Source: SIG598 sp045538015 (GTDB lineage: Bacteria; Bacillota; Clostridia; Oscillospirales; Acutalibacteraceae). From it: a DNA stretch of 8,204 nucleotides. Of this stretch, positions 6,493 to 8,204 are shown one piece after another. The stretch covers positions 1-8,204 of the forward strand of contig JAZSQO010000079.1 of assembly GCA_045538015.1 (NCBI GenBank), given 5' to 3'. The translations under genes and the position numbers were made by a program. The stretch's first letter is position 1; each line of letters starts with the position of its first letter. Below the pieces are notes generated by a model. That model had not been told where the DNA came from. It saw only the letters and a list, made by a program, of their open reading frames with translations, and searched no databases.

Positions 6493-6503
6493 CAGGTGAT
6501 TTT

Positions 6504-6716
6504 ATGCGAAACAGGCTCAAGGAGCTGAGAAAGAACAGAGGCTACACTCAGGTCGCCCTGCAGATGCAAACGGGGATCGAGCAGGCCCTTCTGTCAAAAT
6601 TTGAAAACGGAGAACGGACACCTCCGACAGAAACGCTGGTTCGGCTCGCGGACTTCTACAATGTAAGCATCGACTATATCCTTTACCGAACCGACAAGCC
6701 GGAAGTAAACAGATAA
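6504..6716 (+). CDS. Small XRE/Cro-CI-type helix-turn-helix regulator
   Basis: A 70-residue protein that is almost entirely one HTH_3 (Cro/C1) domain: LKELRKNRGYTQ (5-16), a recognition region around QALLSKFENGERTP (27-40), and the closing helices ETLVRLADFYNVSIDYIL (43-60). There is no sensor or oligomerisation domain, so it probably acts as a dimeric repressor. I chose ATG 6504 because AGGTGA at 6494-6499 lies 4 bases upstream and the HTH begins directly after it. An in-frame ATG at 6486 would start inside the palindromic operator and add six unconserved residues. It follows two ATGACA-N3-TGTCAT palindromes, suggesting autorepression. The gene and its leader are more AT-rich and use more AGA/AGG than the neighbouring genes, and near-identical hairpins lie on both sides. 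Both facts would fit acquisition as a small cassette. Target genes are unknown; the convergent ATPase gene is not obviously controlled by it. Confidence 0.88.
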   Translation: MRNRLKELRKNRGYTQVALQMQTGIEQALLSKFENGERTPPTETLVRLADFYNVSIDYILYRTDKPEVNR

Positions 6717-6746
6717 AGGGATGCCGCAGGAACGCGGCAGCCCTTT
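6715..6746. terminator. Shared bidirectional hairpin terminator between convergent genes
   Basis: AAAGGGATGCCGC (6715-6727) and GCGGCAGCCCTTT (6734-6746) form a 13-bp stem with one A-G mismatch and a 6-base loop. On the plus strand it is followed by a T (CCCTTTTG) and ends the XRE gene, whose TAA stop overlaps the stem base. On the minus strand it lies 15 bases past the ATPase stop and ends in CCCTTTAT. It can serve both convergent genes. Confidence 0.8.
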
Positions 6747-6761
6747 TGAATTACATAGAAA

Positions 6762-8204
6762 TCAAACCTCCGGCAGACCGGCGAGCTGTCTTATGAGAGG
6801 GCGCAGGAATTTGGTCAGCTCGTAGAGCACAAGCGCTCCCGCCGAAAGGCCGAGCATTATCATCCACTGGGCGAAGGTCAGATCCACCAGCAGGAACAGC
6901 TCCTGCCCCAGCAGCATGACCAGCACCACAAGCACCGCGCACACCGCCGAGAAGATGGTGTGGCGGCGGTTGGTCATCAGTCCGGCAAACCATATGGGCT
7001 GGTCGGAGCGCATACTCACCGAGCACAGCAGCTGGGAAAGACACAGCACACCGAAGGCCATGGTGCGTCCGGCGTCCACATTGTTGGGCTTGCCGATGAT
7101 GTAGGCGATGATGGTGACGAGGGCGATGACCGCTCCGCACACCGAGGAGACCACCGCCGAGTCGCGCATGGGCACGCAGGCCTTTTTGCGCCGGGGTGCC
7201 CGGTTCATTATGTTGATGTCCGGCGGCTCGTAGGCCAGCAGAGAGGTCAGGGGAGCGCCGCCCAGCAGCATGGCGGCCAGCATATGCACCGCCAGCAGAG
7301 GAGTCGTGCCCATGAACAGCACGCACATCAGCACCGCGCACACCTCGCCCATGCTGAAGGCCAGCAGAGTGCGCACAGCCGCCCGGGCGTTGTCGCAGGT
7401 GGAGCGGCACAGCCGGATGGCGTCGGTTATCAGGGAGAAGCTGTCGTCGGAGAGGAGACAGTCGGAGGCACGCTGGGCGGCCTTGTGGCCGGTCAGCGCC
7501 GGCGAGCAGGCGGCATCGGCCTGCCGGGCTACCGGCAGGTGCTCCACCTTGGCCGCCGTGGCAAAAACCACCTCTCCGGCGGCCTGCCACGCCTCCACCA
7601 CCCGGCACTCATCCTCGGCGGAGGTGCGGGCGCAGACGGTATACTGGCGCACATGGGCGTTGATGTCGTTTTCCGCCATCTGGCTGAGCTGGGTGCCGGT
7701 GAGCAGCTGGTCGCCCGGCCGGAGTATTCCCAGCCGCTCGGCGCAGGCCGAGGCTGTGGCCGGATACTCACCGCTGGACATGACCACCCGGATGCCGGCC
7801 TCGGCCAGCTCCTCCACCGCTTCGGCGCTGTCCGGGCGCTCGCTGTCGCTTATGCCTATCATTCCGGCAAAGACAAGGTCGTGCTCCAGAGCCTCGGCGG
7901 TCAGCTCGGAGGGCAGTTCGCTGTACATACGGTAGGCCACCGCCACGGGGCGCAGCGCCGCCCGGCTCATCTGGTCGCATACGGCCATGGCGGCCTCCTC
8001 GTCGCAGAAGGCGCAGAGGGGAAGCAGCCGGTCGGGAGCGCCCTTGGTCACCGCCAGAAAGCCATCCTCGGCGCGGTGCACGGTGGTCATCAGCCGCCGC
8101 CCGAAGCCGTAGGGCAGGCGGGCAAGGCGGGGATAGCGCAGATTGAGCTCGTCGGTGCTGACCTCCAGCCAGTCGAGAGAGGCGATTATGGAGCCGCCCA
8201 TGGC
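6762..8204 (-). CDS. Degenerate P-type (P2-like) cation ATPase, C-terminal part, truncated by window edge
   Basis: The frame is open to the right edge, so the N-terminus, including the actuator domain and the DKTGT phosphorylation motif, lies outside; 480 residues remain. Numbering from the Met at 8201, it shows the N-domain KGAPDRLL (53-60), the P-domain hinge entry GISDSERP (116-123), and a C-terminal membrane domain of six helices (about 278-298, 301-323, 347-370, 380-397, 414-434, 438-462) with the M6-M7 loop EPPDINIMNRAPR, typical of SERCA-like Cation_ATPase_C proteins. The active-site motifs are altered: TGD is SGE (143-145), the SPEDK lysine is Glu198, and TGDGVNDAP is TAAKVEHLP (215-223). 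In M6, NLVTD is MLLGG (311-315). M5 keeps GE (Glu286) but has Ser for Asn. The frame is intact with the same codon style as its neighbours. I infer a non-pumping homologue; its substrate or partner is unknown. Confidence 0.88.
   Translation of the reverse strand, partial: AMGGSIIASLDWLEVSTDELNLRYPRLARLPYGFGRRLMTTVHRAEDGFLAVTKGAPDRLLPLCAFCDEEAAMAVCDQMSRAALRPVAVAYRMYSELPSELTAEALEHDLVFAGMIGISDSERPDSAEAVEELAEAGIRVVMSSGEYPATASACAERLGILRPGDQLLTGTQLSQMAENDINAHVRQYTVCARTSAEDECRVVEAWQAAGEVVFATAAKVEHLPVARQADAACSPALTGHKAAQRASDCLLSDDSFSLITDAIRLCRSTCDNARAAVRTLLAFSMGEVCAVLMCVLFMGTTPLLAVHMLAAMLLGGAPLTSLLAYEPPDINIMNRAPRRKKACVPMRDSAVVSSVCGAVIALVTIIAYIIGKPNNVDAGRTMAFGVLCLSQLLCSVSMRSDQPIWFAGLMTNRRHTIFSAVCAVLVVLVMLLGQELFLLVDLTFAQWMIMLGLSAGALVLYELTKFLRPLIRQLAGLPEV

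Larger units (their letters stand above)
6264..6746. repeat. Pair of near-identical 32-base hairpins flanking the XRE gene
   Basis: The hairpins at 6264-6295 and 6715-6746 match at 29 of 32 positions by direct comparison and are in the same orientation. Differences are one stem base (C/A at the seventh position) and two loop bases. They bracket a 419-base segment that holds only the intergenic stretch, the palindromes and the XRE gene. The feature span covers both copies and what lies between. Confidence 0.75.

Noticed and set aside
6751..7608. A 285-codon minus-strand frame overlapping the ATPase gene in another phase
   Set aside because: It is Gly/Arg/Ala/His-rich low-complexity translation of a GC-rich gene and has no domain; the overlapping frame has clear membrane helices and P-type ATPase motifs.
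1..8204. tRNA or rRNA genes, CRISPR arrays, transposases or prophage structural genes
   Set aside because: I saw no cloverleaf-like tRNA sequence, no regularly spaced repeats of CRISPR type, and no transposase, integrase or capsid-like protein in the window.

Overview
The window is a GC-rich stretch (by eye around 60% GC) of a low-copy chromosomal locus from a Gram-positive Firmicute, most likely a member of the Clostridia (Oscillospiraceae/Ruminococcaceae-like). The evidence is the complete class III heat-shock operon ctsR-mcsA-mcsB-clpC, the CtsR-type heptad operators upstream of it, strong Shine-Dalgarno sites, and sigma-A-like promoters in AT-rich islands. The genus cannot be fixed from sequence reading alone.

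Layout: (1) 39-1377, minus strand: an RluA-family pseudouridine synthase followed after one base by a small acidic protein of unknown function, probably one transcript. (2) 1378-1559: an AT-rich divergent control region. A plus-strand promoter for ctsR and a possible minus-strand promoter for the pseudouridine synthase overlap at their -10 boxes inside an array of about eight CtsR heptads. (3) 1560-6245, plus strand: ctsR (repressor), mcsA (zinc-binding adaptor), mcsB (protein arginine kinase) and clpC (Hsp100 unfoldase), tightly spaced and closed by a strong hairpin. (4) 6296-6716: an intergenic stretch and a small XRE-type regulator, preceded by two identical-arm palindromes that look like its own operators and closed by a second, near-identical hairpin. 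(5) 6762-8204, minus strand: the C-terminal part of a P-type ATPase running off the right edge.

How the genes work together: in the known family system CtsR represses the operon. McsB, activated by McsA, phosphorylates arginines on client proteins and acts on CtsR. ClpC, with ClpP (not in this window), unfolds and degrades the marked clients. The operator array shows that this operon is under CtsR control, and its geometry suggests the divergent RNA-modification gene may be as well.

The two most unusual observations are protein-level. The P-type ATPase relative has lost, in an otherwise gapless alignment to the family pattern, nearly all the P-domain catalytic residues and the M6 ion-binding residues visible here, yet its reading frame is intact; it looks like a pseudo-ATPase. 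ClpC carries valine in place of the metal-coordinating Walker B aspartate of its first AAA+ domain, while every other motif I can see in it is canonical.
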